A program made the translations under genes and the position numbers. From JADGGM01 sp027307005 (GTDB lineage: Bacteria > Gemmatimonadota > Gemmatimonadetes > Gemmatimonadales > Gemmatimonadaceae): a DNA stretch of 64,000 nt. The notes beneath the pieces are model-generated. The model ran no database searches. It was given only the letters and a program-made list of their open reading frames with translations, and was not told the origin of the DNA. Location of the stretch: assembly GCA_035455745.1 (NCBI GenBank), contig DATIEP010000059.1, forward strand, positions 124,001-188,000, read 5' to 3'. Positions 34,177 through 43,356 of the stretch are shown in pieces. How positions within the stretch are numbered: the stretch's first letter is position 1; each line of letters begins with the position of its first letter.

Positions 34177-35646
34177 TCACCGGCCGGCGGCGCCCTGCCA
34201 CAGGTGCAGCAGCGCGTAGCTGCGCCACGGCCGCCACGCGTGCGACGCGACATCGACGGCGGCCGGAGTCGCGCCGCCTAACGCTTTGCGCGCGGCGAGG
34301 TCTTCCTTGGGGAAGGCGTCGGGCCAGCGCAGCGCCCGCATCGCGATGTACTGTGCGGTCCAGGGCCCGACGCCGGGCAGCGCCTCGAGGCGCGAGATCA
34401 CCTCGCCGGGACGCGCGCCGGGTGCGAGCACGAGACGTCCGGACGCGACCTCGCGCGCCAGCGCCAGGATGCTCCCGGCGCGCGCACGGATGATGCCGAG
34501 CGCCGCCAGGTCCTCGACGCGGGCGCGGGCGACGCGGTCGGCGGTCGGCGCCGCCCGGTCGAGAGCGGCGTGGGGCGTCCGCACCATCTCGCCTAACGCA
34601 GTCACGAAGCGCCCCGCGATCGTGGTCGCCGCCTTCACCGTGATCTGCTGGCCGAGAATGGCGCGCACCGCCAGCTCGAAGCCGTCGAAGGCGCCCGGCA
34701 CCCGCAGTCCGGGGTGGCGCGCGACGGAGCAGGCGAGCTTCGGGTCGCGCGACAGATGCGCGGCGATCACATCGGGGCGGGCGCTCAGATCGAAGAGATG
34801 GCGCAGCCGGCCTAACACAGCAGGCAGCACGGGCGTCAGCGTGTGCGTGAGCTCGACCATCAGCGCGCGACGGGCCGGGGCATGCGTCACACGCAGCCAT
34901 CCCCGGTGCGTCCCCAGACTCACCGTGCGGAGATACGCATCGCCGTCCACGCATTCCACGCCGCGCATCGCGCGCGCGCCGAGAAACGCCAGCAGCGCGT
35001 CCCATTCGAATGGCTCGCGATAGACGAGCTGCAGTGAAAACGTGTCCGACGACGTCGCGGTGCTCCGCGCGTCGGGCGTCGCCCGGCGAAACTGCGCGGG
35101 CGGGATGCCATATCGGCCGTTGAACGCATCGTTGAAGCGGCGGACGCTCGTGAATCCGCTGGCGAACGCGACTTCGGACATCGGCAGTGTCGTCTCGGTG
35201 AGCAGCTGCTTCGCCAGCAGCAACCGTCGTGTGAGCACCAGTTCGATCGGCGACACGCCCAGCTCGCGCTGCATCATGCGGCGAATCTGTCTCGAGCTCC
35301 AGCCGAAGCGCTTGGCAATCGACTCGAGCCCCGCGCCGTCATCGAGCATGCCTTCATCGATGCGTTGGGCAATGAGACTCGCAATGCGTTGCGCATCGTC
35401 GACCGGTGCGTTGCCCGGCGCCAGCTCGGGCCGGCATCGGAGGCACGGACGGAAATTCGCCTTTTCCGCCGCCGCGGCGCTGTCGAAGAAGCGGCAGTTC
35501 GCCGCCTTCGGCGTCCGCGCCGTGCACACGGGACGACAATAGATGCCGGTGGATGTCACGCCGACGTAGAACACGCCGTCGAACCGCGGGTCATGCGCTG
35601 CCAGTGCCTGATAGAGCGCCGTCGTGTCGTGGGTCATGGGTTGCAA
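34177..35646 (-). CDS. Ada-type zinc/AraC regulator fused to AlkA 3-methyladenine DNA glycosylase
   Basis: The 489-residue protein has three parts. The Ada zinc domain (residues 20-85; TGIYCRPVCTARTP and CLRCRPE) has the Cys residues that bind zinc and accept methyl groups from phosphotriesters. An AraC helix-turn-helix (about 95-190) contains GWSSRQIRRMMQRELGVSP and PMSEVAFASGFTSVRRFNDA. The AlkA glycosylase (about 205-485) has the helix-hairpin-helix LPGVGPWTAQYIAMRALRWP and the following catalytic Asp in FPKEDLAARKALGG. It both senses alkylation and excises alkylated bases. Ogt lies about 195 bp away on the other strand. The start may be MQPM or MTHD, 3 residues later. Confidence 0.9.
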   Translation of the reverse strand: MQPMTHDTTALYQALAAHDPRFDGVFYVGVTSTGIYCRPVCTARTPKAANCRFFDSAAAAEKANFRPCLRCRPELAPGNAPVDDAQRIASLIAQRIDEGMLDDGAGLESIAKRFGWSSRQIRRMMQRELGVSPIELVLTRRLLLAKQLLTETTLPMSEVAFASGFTSVRRFNDAFNGRYGIPPAQFRRATPDARSTATSSDTFSLQLVYREPFEWDALLAFLGARAMRGVECVDGDAYLRTVSLGTHRGWLRVTHAPARRALMVELTHTLTPVLPAVLGRLRHLFDLSARPDVIAAHLSRDPKLACSVARHPGLRVPGAFDGFELAVRAILGQQITVKAATTIAGRFVTALGEMVRTPHAALDRAAPTADRVARARVEDLAALGIIRARAGSILALAREVASGRLVLAPGARPGEVISRLEALPGVGPWTAQYIAMRALRWPDAFPKEDLAARKALGGATPAAVDVASHAWRPWRSYALLHLWQGAAGR

Positions 35647-35841
35647 CGTACCCGGGCGATGCGCCCTCTACTAGCCATTTTCGGACACCTCAATTTTCGA
35701 CGCCCACATCCCAGCCGCCAATGGCACGTCGGTTCACCGGCCGGGAATGTAGGTGTCCGAATATGGCCAGAATGGCCGGGGATCCCAGCGCAGATTGGTG
35801 TCGTGCATCGTCACGATCGACATTAGCTTCGAGAGGATTCC

Positions 35842-36411
35842 ATGACCGCTACTCTTCGCACTCGCTCGCGCCGCACCGGCGCACCGGTTGCCCGCCGCGA
35901 CGGCGCCGACGTGATCCGGGTCGCGTTCGCCAGCTCCCCGATCGGGCTCGTGCTCGTCGCCCGCAGCCACGCCGGCCTTGTGGCCGTGCTCATCGGCGAC
36001 GAGCGGGAGACGCTGCGGCGCGAGCTCCAGCGCCGCATTCCGTTAGGCAGCTGTGCCGGCGCCGACCGGGCACTCGACGCGCTCGCCGCGAAGGTCGCTG
36101 CGCTCGTCGACACGCCGGACCTGCCGCTCGATGTGCCGCTCGACATGCGCGGCACCCCGTTTCAACAGGAAGTCTGGCGCGCGCTGCGCGCCATTCCGCC
36201 CGGCACCACCACCACGTACGGCGAGCTCGCCGCGCGCCTCGGCCGCCCGCAATCCGCGCGCGCAGTCGGTGCCGCGTGCGGCGCCAATCCGCTGGCGATC
36301 ATCGTCCCGTGTCATCGCGTCGTTGCGCAGACCGGTGCGCTTGCGGGGTACCGATGGGGCGTCGCTCGCAAGCAGGCTCTCCTGCAGCGCGAGTCACTCG
36401 CGCATCGCTGA
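35842..36411 (+). CDS. ogt: Methylated-DNA--protein-cysteine methyltransferase
   Basis: The 189-residue suicide enzyme removes O6-alkyl groups from guanine. It has the acceptor-cysteine motif IIVPCHRVV, the helix-turn-helix arginine-finger region (TPFQQEVWRALRAIPPGTTT, then YGELAARLGRPQSARAVGAA), and the C-terminal GALAGYRWGVARKQALL. The N-terminal 20 residues are basic and not conserved. It complements the Ada/AlkA fusion, which lacks this domain, so the two divergent genes together cover the usual Ada response. Confidence 0.93.
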   Translation: MTATLRTRSRRTGAPVARRDGADVIRVAFASSPIGLVLVARSHAGLVAVLIGDERETLRRELQRRIPLGSCAGADRALDALAAKVAALVDTPDLPLDVPLDMRGTPFQQEVWRALRAIPPGTTTTYGELAARLGRPQSARAVGAACGANPLAIIVPCHRVVAQTGALAGYRWGVARKQALLQRESLAHR

Positions 36412-36508
36412 TGCACGCTTTTCGCGGGGTGCGACGGCGTTTCGCGACGGTCGTGGCCGGTGCACCGTTCACGGCGTGTAACCGTCGCCCTTTCGTCGTC
36501 GAGGACAT

Positions 36509-37090
36509 GTGGACTCCGAGCTCGATGCCCTGATTCAGCGCGCCGATCAAGCCGATCCCGTCGCGTCGGAGCAGTTGTTCCGGATGCTGTATCACGAGCT
36601 GCACCGGCTGGCCGAAATGCAGCTGCGGCGCGCGAACGCATCGGTCACGTTAGGCACGACGACGCTCCTCCACGAGGCGTACCTCAACATGACGGGGCGT
36701 CCGCAGCTCGCGTTCCCGGACCGGCTGCGGTTTCTCTCGTACGCGTCGCGCGCGATGCGCGGGCTCATCATCGACTACGCGCGCCGGCGCCGGGCGCGGA
36801 GGCGCGGCAGCCGTTTCGAAGTGACGCTCGAGGGCGCGGACCTCCTGCCGGAGACCGGCGCGATCGATGGCCTGGAGATCGCGAACCTGGGCGATGCGCT
36901 CGACGAATTGGCGGCGATCGAGCCGCGCCTGGCGCAGCTGGTGGACCTGCATTTCTTTTGCGGATTCTCGTTCATCGAGATTGCCGCGCTGCGCGGCGTC
37001 TCCGATCGCACGATCCAGCGCGATTGGCGCAAGGCGCGCGCCTTGCTCCACCGCTCGATCCTCGGCGACGGCGAGCCGACGTCCGGTTAG
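36509..37090 (+). CDS. ECF-type sigma factor of the TIGR02999 (RpoE1-like) group
   Basis: From a GTG the product is 193 residues. Signature segments are LYHELHRLAEMQLRRANAS, TLGTTTLLHEAYLNMTG, FLSYASRAMRGLIIDYARRR and the region-4 helix-turn-helix FIEIAALRGVSDRTIQRDWR. This group is typically found beside large TPR Ser/Thr kinases, and here the kinase gene is convergent 26 bases away. No zinc-finger anti-sigma accompanies it, so control by kinase phosphorylation is a reasonable inference. The stop TAG lies within a GTTAGGC copy. Confidence 0.87.
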   Translation: MDSELDALIQRADQADPVASEQLFRMLYHELHRLAEMQLRRANASVTLGTTTLLHEAYLNMTGRPQLAFPDRLRFLSYASRAMRGLIIDYARRRRARRRGSRFEVTLEGADLLPETGAIDGLEIANLGDALDELAAIEPRLAQLVDLHFFCGFSFIEIAALRGVSDRTIQRDWRKARALLHRSILGDGEPTSG

Positions 37091-37116
37091 GCCGGCGCAG
37101 CGCCGCGGCGTCCGCG

Positions 37117-39741
37117 CTACTGCAACGACGCACGCAACCGCGCCGCCTCGATGGTGCGCGGGTGCGAGTCGCCGGCGCCCGCACGGAGCGCGGCAACCGC
37201 GCTGTCCAGCGCGCCGCGCGCGGTTGTCGTATCGCCCGTCGCCAGCAGCGCCCGCGCTTCGACCAGCTGCGCCTCACCGACGAACGCGCTGCGCGACAGG
37301 GTCGCGGAATCGATGGCTGACACATCGCGCGCATCGCGCGCGTAGCGCAGTGCCGCCGCCGGCTGGTGCGCGCCGAGCGCCGCCTCGGCGGCCAGCACCA
37401 GCGCGGCGTGATACACGCGACGGCGCTTGCCGTCGAAATACCCGTACGCGCGCAGCACGTCGTCGACCAATGTGCGCGCCGCCGGTGCGTCGTGGCGCAG
37501 CATGGCCAGCCGTGCATCGATGAGTCTCGAATCGGTGAGCTGGTCATCCACGCTGCGGATGGTCAGGTGCGTCTCGATCGCCTTGAGCGAGGCGTCGCTC
37601 CGCTCGGCGTCGGCCACCTTGCCTAACTGTAGCTGGGCCAGCGCAAGCCCGAACAGCGCGCGACCCTGCCAGTACGTGTTGTGTTCGGCTTTCGCCTGGC
37701 TCGCCAGCACGGCGAAATACGTGGCGGCCGAATCGGCGTCGCCCTCCGACAGCGCGGCGTATCCATAATGAATGAGCGGCTGCTCGGGAATGCGCCCGGA
37801 CGGATCGCTCCGCGCCACCTGGTCGAGCACGTCGTGCAGGATGTTCTCGGCCTGCGCGATCTGGCCCAGCTCGAGCAGGATGTCCGCCATGTTGTGCTGC
37901 AGCGCGGCCTGCGAGAGCGTCTCCCCGCGACCCGTGCTGTCCATGATGGCAATGCTGCGACGGAGCGCAGCGATCGCGTCGCCATACTGGTGATTCGCGT
38001 AGAGGAAATCCGCCGACGCCGACAGCATGCCGACGTACACGAGGTCACTCGTTAGGCCGAGGCTGTCGCGGATGGCGAGCGCGCGCCGGATCTCGGGCCC
38101 GGCCAGCTCGTGCGGCCCGGCTTCATCATTGAGTGCTGCGGCCCGCTCGAGGCAGAGCGACTCCGCACGCGGATCGGCGTGCGCGAACGATGGCTCGAGC
38201 TGGTGCAACAGCGTGTGCGCGACGTCGTACTTGCCCTGGCTGCGCAGATTGTCGAATTCATCGCAGCGCGCCTCGAGCAGCGCCGAGCTGTCGGGAATGG
38301 CCGCGGCGAGCGATTCGGCCCGCGCGATCAGATCGCCGCGGATCTTGGTGTCGTTCAAGTCCGCGTACTGATCCGAGAGCTGCAACAAGATCGGCGTGAG
38401 CAATCGCGGCTGCCTCGCGTACTCCCGCTCGATGGCGATGCGTCCGTGATCGAGAATCTCCTTCATCGTCACCGGACCGTCGCCGACCTGACTGACGAGC
38501 ACGTTCTGGAATTCCGCCTGCGCGTTGGCCCGTCGCGTGGCGTCGAGGGCGGCGTCGCGTTCGCGTTGGGCATCCCGCATCTTCGAAACCGAGAACGCCG
38601 TCGCCACGACGAGCACCACGGCCACCGCACACGCGCTCGTGACGGGGCCGCGGTGCCGGCGGACGAACATGCGCGCGCGGTAGGCGATCGAATCGCGGCG
38701 CGCGCTCACCGGCTCGTGCCGCAGCAGGCGCTCCAGATCCTCGCCTAACGCGGCCACCGTCTGGTAGCGCTCCTGCGGGTTCTTGCGCAGCGCTTTCGCC
38801 AGGATGTTGTCGAGATCGCCGACGCCGATCCGCGCCGGCTCGACCTCGAACAGCGCGCGCAGCTCGTCCAGGGCCGACGCACATCCCTCGGCAGTCGGAT
38901 GCCGGCCGGCCACGAGCACATAGAGCAACACGCCTAACGCGTAGACGTCCGTGGCCGTGGTGATCGCACCATCGCGCACCTGTTCCGGGGACGCGTAGTC
39001 CGGCGTGAACGCGCGACCGCCCTCGGCGGTGAGCGCCGTGTGGGCGCCCGTCATCCCATCGTCGAGGAGCTTCGCGATGCCGAAGTCGAGCAGCTTCACG
39101 ACGCCGTCTCGCGTCACGAGGATGTTGGACGGCTTGAGGTCGCGGTGCACGATCAAGTTCGCGTGCGCGTGCCCGACTGCCGCGATGACGTCGAGCACCA
39201 GGCGGATGCGCGCGTCGACGCCGAGTCCGCGCTCCCGGGCATACACGTCGATCGGCTGACCGTCGACGTACTCGAGGACGAGATACGGCTGGCCGCTCGC
39301 GCTGACTCCCGCATCGAGCAGCCGCGCGATGCCGGGATGCGTTAGGCGGGCGAGCACCGAGCCTTCCCGCCGGAACCGCCCCCGGCCCGTGGGGCTCAGG
39401 CGGGCAAGGTTGAGCAGCTTGACCGCCGCGAATCCGTCGTACCGGCCGTCCGTCCGGCGTGCACGCCACACCGAGCCCATGCCGCCATGTCCGATGGGTT
39501 CGACGAGCGTGTACGCGCCCAGCTCGAGACCCTCGCGCGATACCGCGACAGGCTCGGCCATGAACCCGGTGCGCTCCGCCTGCGCGTCACCGGAGAGGAG
39601 CGACGTCAATTCGCTCGCGATCTCGGGGGCGCTGATACTGAGCTCGGTCAGCCACTTGTCACGGTCGGCGTCGGAGAGATCGAGCGCATGGTCGAGCAGC
39701 GGCTCGAGCTCCTGCCACCGCTCGCGGTCCATCGCGGGCAT
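37117..39741 (-). CDS. Transmembrane Ser/Thr protein kinase with C-terminal TPR region
   Basis: From MPAMDRERWQEL the product is 874 residues. The N-terminal 70 residues are the helical opener typical of sigma-linked kinases (ELEPLLDHALDLSDADRD). The kinase domain (about 75-340) has IGHGGMGSVW, the catalytic VHRDLKPSN near residue 200, LLDFGIAKLL (DFG) and the activation end YASPEQ. A membrane segment lies near 367-388 (VTSACAVAVVLVVATAF), placing the helical repeat region outside the membrane. The outer part resembles TPR/kinesin-light-chain repeats and may bind ligands or proteins. The partner is the convergent sigma factor at 36.5 kb. Confidence 0.9.
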   Translation of the reverse strand: MPAMDRERWQELEPLLDHALDLSDADRDKWLTELSISAPEIASELTSLLSGDAQAERTGFMAEPVAVSREGLELGAYTLVEPIGHGGMGSVWRARRTDGRYDGFAAVKLLNLARLSPTGRGRFRREGSVLARLTHPGIARLLDAGVSASGQPYLVLEYVDGQPIDVYARERGLGVDARIRLVLDVIAAVGHAHANLIVHRDLKPSNILVTRDGVVKLLDFGIAKLLDDGMTGAHTALTAEGGRAFTPDYASPEQVRDGAITTATDVYALGVLLYVLVAGRHPTAEGCASALDELRALFEVEPARIGVGDLDNILAKALRKNPQERYQTVAALGEDLERLLRHEPVSARRDSIAYRARMFVRRHRGPVTSACAVAVVLVVATAFSVSKMRDAQRERDAALDATRRANAQAEFQNVLVSQVGDGPVTMKEILDHGRIAIEREYARQPRLLTPILLQLSDQYADLNDTKIRGDLIARAESLAAAIPDSSALLEARCDEFDNLRSQGKYDVAHTLLHQLEPSFAHADPRAESLCLERAAALNDEAGPHELAGPEIRRALAIRDSLGLTSDLVYVGMLSASADFLYANHQYGDAIAALRRSIAIMDSTGRGETLSQAALQHNMADILLELGQIAQAENILHDVLDQVARSDPSGRIPEQPLIHYGYAALSEGDADSAATYFAVLASQAKAEHNTYWQGRALFGLALAQLQLGKVADAERSDASLKAIETHLTIRSVDDQLTDSRLIDARLAMLRHDAPAARTLVDDVLRAYGYFDGKRRRVYHAALVLAAEAALGAHQPAAALRYARDARDVSAIDSATLSRSAFVGEAQLVEARALLATGDTTTARGALDSAVAALRAGAGDSHPRTIEAARLRASLQ

Positions 39742-40055
39742 ACTGGTGGTCCTGCCACTGAAAGGCCGTTGCAGCTTACGGGAGTCCGGCCAATTCTGCC
39801 AGACGGCGACGCGTGACACGGGCTCGCAACCAGTTGTCTGTACGACGCATCCTCGCCATGTTAGTGATGCATCTAGCTGCTGCCACGAAATGTTGCTCCC
39901 ACCGTCGTCCCCCATTCGCTCTCAATAGACTCCTCACGCTGCTCTGCGCGCGCGCTGCACGCTCGTGCCCCGGCGTGCTGCTCGTTCGTCAAGCTGGATG
40001 AGCGGAGCCAATGTCGGCTCCTTCTTCCCGGCCCCGCACTCGGTACCCGACCGCG
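39742..40055. other. Intergenic region between divergent kinase and protease genes
   Basis: About 310 bases with lower GC than the flanks. On the plus strand, TTGTCT (39834-39839) and CATGTT (39857-39862) with a 17-base spacer make a plausible housekeeping promoter for the protease gene. I see no RNA gene, no motif copy and no convincing ORF. A minus-strand promoter for the kinase must also lie here but is not obvious. Confidence 0.4.
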
Positions 40056-40859
40056 ATGAAGCGTACGGACCTCATTCCACTCGTCATTCTTCTCCCGTTG
40101 CTCGGCTTTGTTGCTGCGCAGGTGACCGAGACCTCGCACCCGATGCCTGAGCAGCGCGTGAGTCTGGTTCCCGTCGAAGCGCACACCGACGCGGGACGGT
40201 TGGGCATCGCCCGTCACATCGCCGAGGTCGCGCATGCCGCGTCTGCCCCGGCTCGAGCTTCCAGCGACGGGGCGATTCACGACCTCGGCGACGTGCGCCA
40301 GCGGTTGGCTCTCGGCGCCTCCGGCACCTACATCGATGAGATTCTGCTGGAGCGCGACTCGGCGCTGGCGCGTTGGCCGGATCGCACGTCGCAGCCCATC
40401 CGCGTATGGATCGGCAGCGGCGCGGGGATCCCGGGCTGGAGCGACTCGTTCCCGGCACGCGTGCGCGATGCGTTCGAGGAGTGGAGCGATCTCGGCATCC
40501 CGGTTCGCTTCCAGTTCGTGACCGATTCGCTCGACGCGGACGTCCACGTCGCCTGGATCGATCACTTCGACTCACCGATCAGCGGCAAAACGCTCTGGGC
40601 GCGCGACCGCAGCTGGTGGATCGTCAATGCGAACATCACGCTCGCGTTGCACCACAACGCCGGCGAGGCGCTGGACGATTCGAGCGTCAAGGCCATCGCG
40701 CTCCACGAGGTCGGCCACCTGCTGGGCCTCGACCACACGAGCGACACGACCGACATCATGACGGCGCGGGTCCGTGTGCGCGACCTGTCGAACGCCGATC
40801 GTGCGACGATGAAGCTGCTCTACTCCCTGCCGCCGGGCAGCATTCGCCAGGGCAAGTAG
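40056..40859 (+). CDS. Matrixin-like (M10) zinc metalloprotease, exported
   Basis: From MKRTDLIPLVILLPLLGFVA the product is 267 residues with an uncleaved or cleavable N-terminal signal. The zinc-binding motif HEVGHLLGLDH followed by TSDTTDIM gives the three His ligands, the catalytic Glu and the Met-turn of metzincins. Upstream, PIRVWIGSGAGIPGWSDSF and FEEWSDLGIPVRFQFV fit the matrixin fold. It probably acts in the periplasm or outside the cell. The frame could also start at 40011 (MSAPSS). The gene ends in a strong intrinsic terminator. Confidence 0.85.
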   Translation: MKRTDLIPLVILLPLLGFVAAQVTETSHPMPEQRVSLVPVEAHTDAGRLGIARHIAEVAHAASAPARASSDGAIHDLGDVRQRLALGASGTYIDEILLERDSALARWPDRTSQPIRVWIGSGAGIPGWSDSFPARVRDAFEEWSDLGIPVRFQFVTDSLDADVHVAWIDHFDSPISGKTLWARDRSWWIVNANITLALHHNAGEALDDSSVKAIALHEVGHLLGLDHTSDTTDIMTARVRVRDLSNADRATMKLLYSLPPGSIRQGK

Positions 40860-40882
40860 GCAGCGGCCAGTTGCCTAACGCA

Positions 40883-40918
40883 GCGCGCGCCGGCGATCCA
40901 CGCCGGCGCGCGCTTTTT
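40883..40918 (+). terminator. Strong intrinsic terminator after the metalloprotease gene
   Basis: A perfect 13-bp stem (40883-40895 with 40901-40913, GCGCGCGCCGGCG and its complement), a 5-base loop ATCCA and a run of five T (40914-40918) lie 23 bases after the stop. The stop codon of the convergent PDZ gene lies at the T-run edge. A GCCTAACG copy sits just before the stem. Confidence 0.85.
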
Positions 40919-42117
40919 CATCGGTCCCACTTGAGCACGATCGTTCGTTTCTTTTTGAGGCGGACGATGTCCAGCTTGAGTCGCGAATCGGATGCGCGGT
41001 ACATGGCGCGGCTCAACCCGGCCGGCGAGTCGACTGGATTGCCGTCGGCGCGAACGATCACGTCGCCGTCCTCGAGTCCGGAACGAGCGGCAACGGTCCC
41101 CGACTCGACGCGCAGCACCAGCACGCCGTGTCCCACGCCGAAGTAGTCGGCCAGGTTGCCTACCGGCCTCACCTCGGCGCCGGCGACGACGAGCAGCGCT
41201 CCGCCGAATCGGGTGACGGTCGTCGAGATCTCGGGCATCGGCGACACCGCCGGGAACGGGGCGACTGCGATCTGGATCTGGGTCGAGTCGTAGTCCGATT
41301 CGCGCGCCGGGGGTGCGGGCGGCGCCGGCGTCGCTTGCGGCTGAGGAGCGTTCGGAACGATGAGGTATCGCGAGCCGGGCGGGACGGTCCAGACCTGGCT
41401 CCACGAGGACGCCGGCCGCTTGCCGACGAGCGCGCTCAGTTGCTTGGTGTAGGCGCCGCGCTTGACGCGCAAAAGCACGTGTGCGCCCGGCTTGAGCAGC
41501 GTGGAAAAGGGTTCGCAGCCGGCCGTCACATCCTTGCCGTTCAGCGCGAGCAGTTTGTCGCCCGACTCCAGACCAGCGCGCTCGGCGGGAGAGTCGGGAT
41601 CCACGGATTCAATGGTGGGATACTCCTCGAATCGCATGAGCGTCTTGCCGCCTTCACTCTGCATTTCGGGCGTACTCGTGGACAGCGTGACGCCCAGGTA
41701 TCCAGTGCCGGTCCGATTGCGGAATTGGCCGACGTCGATCTTGATGTCTTCGTGCGCCATGCGGCGGAGGAGGAGCTGACTGGTCAGCTGCTCGTAGCGC
41801 TCCTGCGCGCGCCGCAGCGCTCCGTTGGCGCGCGCCAGCGCTTCGGCGGCGGCGCCGCTGGAGTCCTGCGAGACCATCGCCTGCTTCATCGCGTCGACGA
41901 GCGCCTGGTGCGCGCGCTCGAGCGCCGCGCTCGCGCGGGCGAGCTCGCGATCGGCGCGCGCATCGCTGGCGCTGTCGCAGCTCGGGCAGCTGGCGGGCGG
42001 CGCGTCCTGCGCGTGCACGGTGCCTAACGGGACGGCCATGGCGCCCGACGCGATTGCCGACGCGAGCAGCACCGCGCCGCGATGCATCGTTCGACCCCTG
42101 CGCATCGGCATGGTCAT
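40918..42117 (-). CDS. Exported two-PDZ-domain protein
   Basis: The 399-residue protein has a signal peptide (GAVLLASAIASGAMAVPLG, cleavage near VHAQD). A coiled-coil stretch follows (residues about 50-115; RELARASAALERAHQALVDA). Two PDZ domains come next: GYLGVTLS with SVDPDSPAERAGLESGDKLL, and GVLVLRVESGTVAARSGLED with GDVIVRADGNPV. There is no protease domain, unlike HtrA. The ATG overlaps the anti-sigma stop as TGATG, so it is the last gene of an ECF sigma/anti-sigma/PDZ operon. A periplasmic binding role in envelope stress is inferred. Confidence 0.82.
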   Translation of the reverse strand: MTMPMRRGRTMHRGAVLLASAIASGAMAVPLGTVHAQDAPPASCPSCDSASDARADRELARASAALERAHQALVDAMKQAMVSQDSSGAAAEALARANGALRRAQERYEQLTSQLLLRRMAHEDIKIDVGQFRNRTGTGYLGVTLSTSTPEMQSEGGKTLMRFEEYPTIESVDPDSPAERAGLESGDKLLALNGKDVTAGCEPFSTLLKPGAHVLLRVKRGAYTKQLSALVGKRPASSWSQVWTVPPGSRYLIVPNAPQPQATPAPPAPPARESDYDSTQIQIAVAPFPAVSPMPEISTTVTRFGGALLVVAGAEVRPVGNLADYFGVGHGVLVLRVESGTVAARSGLEDGDVIVRADGNPVDSPAGLSRAMYRASDSRLKLDIVRLKKKRTIVLKWDR

Positions 42118-42794
42118 CAATAGCTGGCCAACGACATGCCCGCCGGCAGCGAGCCGTTGAGCTGCTGCAGCGTCACCTCGCGCGCGGTGCGCGCCGAGAT
42201 GAGGTATTGGTTGATGACCGGATCGGCCGGCGCTTGATTCGCGGCAGCGAGCGCGGCATCGGACACGCGATCGAGCGCGGCGAGCCGTTGGCGATACCGA
42301 TCGATGCCGGACGCGCCGCGGAGCGATGTGTCGTGCGCGACGACGAATGCCGCGGCCAACCGGTAGTCGCTTTCGGCGCGGCGCATGAGGGCCATGGCGT
42401 CGTCGACGCTTGCCGGCGCGCGTGTGGAATCCGCGGTCTCCGGCGCGGACGTGTTCGAGATGGTGTGCGCGGCCGACGCGCGGCCGACGGCCAAGCCGCC
42501 GGCGGCGATCATCACGCCGGCGGCGAGCTGCATCCAGGCGCGCGGCAAGCCGCGGCTGCGGAGGGGAGCGACGGCGCCGCGCGGCGCCGGTTGCGTTAGG
42601 CGCGCGGCGATGGACCGCCATTCGGTGAGCGGGCGCGAGAGCGTCTGCCGCTCGCGTGCCGCCATGGCCACGAGCTCCTCGTACGCCGCCTGTTCGCGCG
42701 CACACGCCGGGCAGGCCGCGAGGTGCGCCGCTTCGTCGTGTGTCGGCTGGTCGTCGGCCAGCGCGGCCAGCCGTTCAGGATCGAGGTGCAACAT
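42117..42794 (-). CDS. Zinc-binding anti-sigma factor, membrane-anchored
   Basis: The 225-residue protein begins MLHLDPERLAALADDQPTHD, and EAAHLAACPACAREQAAYEE gives the HxxxCxxC zinc motif of ZAS-type anti-sigma factors. A membrane segment follows (WMQLAAGVMIAAGGLAVG), then a helical periplasmic part. The ATG lies 20 bases inside the end of the sigma gene. It would hold the ECF sigma factor inactive until an envelope signal. The C-terminal helical layout resembles the other anti-sigma factor of the window at 3.8-4.5 kb. Confidence 0.85.
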   Translation of the reverse strand: MLHLDPERLAALADDQPTHDEAAHLAACPACAREQAAYEELVAMAARERQTLSRPLTEWRSIAARLTQPAPRGAVAPLRSRGLPRAWMQLAAGVMIAAGGLAVGRASAAHTISNTSAPETADSTRAPASVDDAMALMRRAESDYRLAAAFVVAHDTSLRGASGIDRYRQRLAALDRVSDAALAAANQAPADPVINQYLISARTAREVTLQQLNGSLPAGMSLASY

Positions 42795-43356
42795 GGGTGC
42801 GAAGTTCCGTTGCCGGCGTCTGGACATCGATCAGGTGCGCGAGCAGCCGGCGAAGTCTCGCGCGCGCCTTGAAGAGTTGCGATTTGGATGCGCCCGCCGT
42901 GATGCCTAACTCGCGGGCGATGTCCTCGTGCGTATAGCCTTCCACGTCGTGCAACACGAACACCGTGCGGGCGCCGGCGGGGAGGCGGGCGGCCGCATCC
43001 TCGATGGACGCGGCGAGGAACGCGCGGTCGCCGTCCATCTCGACGGTCGACGAGTCTTCCTCGATGTCGACCTCCAACCGCCCCAGCCGCCGGGCTTTGC
43101 GCAATGCGTTCAGCGTCCGGTTCACCGCGATGCGGTGGGCCCACGTCCCGAACTGCGCGTCGCCCCGATAGCTGCCTAACGCGCGAAAAATCTGGATCCA
43201 CACGTCCTGCGCGATGTCGGCCGCCAGATCCGGATCGCCGCCCACCAGGCGCCGCACGACCGCGTCGATGTGCGGCGAGTACTGCGACCACAGCTGCCGC
43301 AGCGCCCGCTCATCGCCGCCGACGGCGCGCCGAATGAGAGCGTGATCCGTTTCCAT
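42775..43356 (-). CDS. ECF-family RNA polymerase sigma factor
   Basis: The 193-residue protein begins METDHALIRRAVGGDERALR. Region 2 contains DLAADIAQDVWIQIFRALG and FGTWAHRIAVNRTLNALRK. Region 4 contains VFVLHDVEGYTHEDIARELG, ITAGASKSQLFKARARL. Downstream and overlapping are the ZAS anti-sigma factor and a PDZ protein. On the minus strand TTGACG lies about 40 bases before the ATG, a possible promoter element. The in-frame extension upstream to 43476 is not supported. Confidence 0.88.
   Translation of the reverse strand: METDHALIRRAVGGDERALRQLWSQYSPHIDAVVRRLVGGDPDLAADIAQDVWIQIFRALGSYRGDAQFGTWAHRIAVNRTLNALRKARRLGRLEVDIEEDSSTVEMDGDRAFLAASIEDAAARLPAGARTVFVLHDVEGYTHEDIARELGITAGASKSQLFKARARLRRLLAHLIDVQTPATELRTHVAPRS

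Noticed and set aside
36460..37320. Long open frame overlapping the sigma factor and kinase ends
   Set aside because: Arg/Ala/Gly-rich translation with no family features; it is a frame shadow typical of high-GC DNA.
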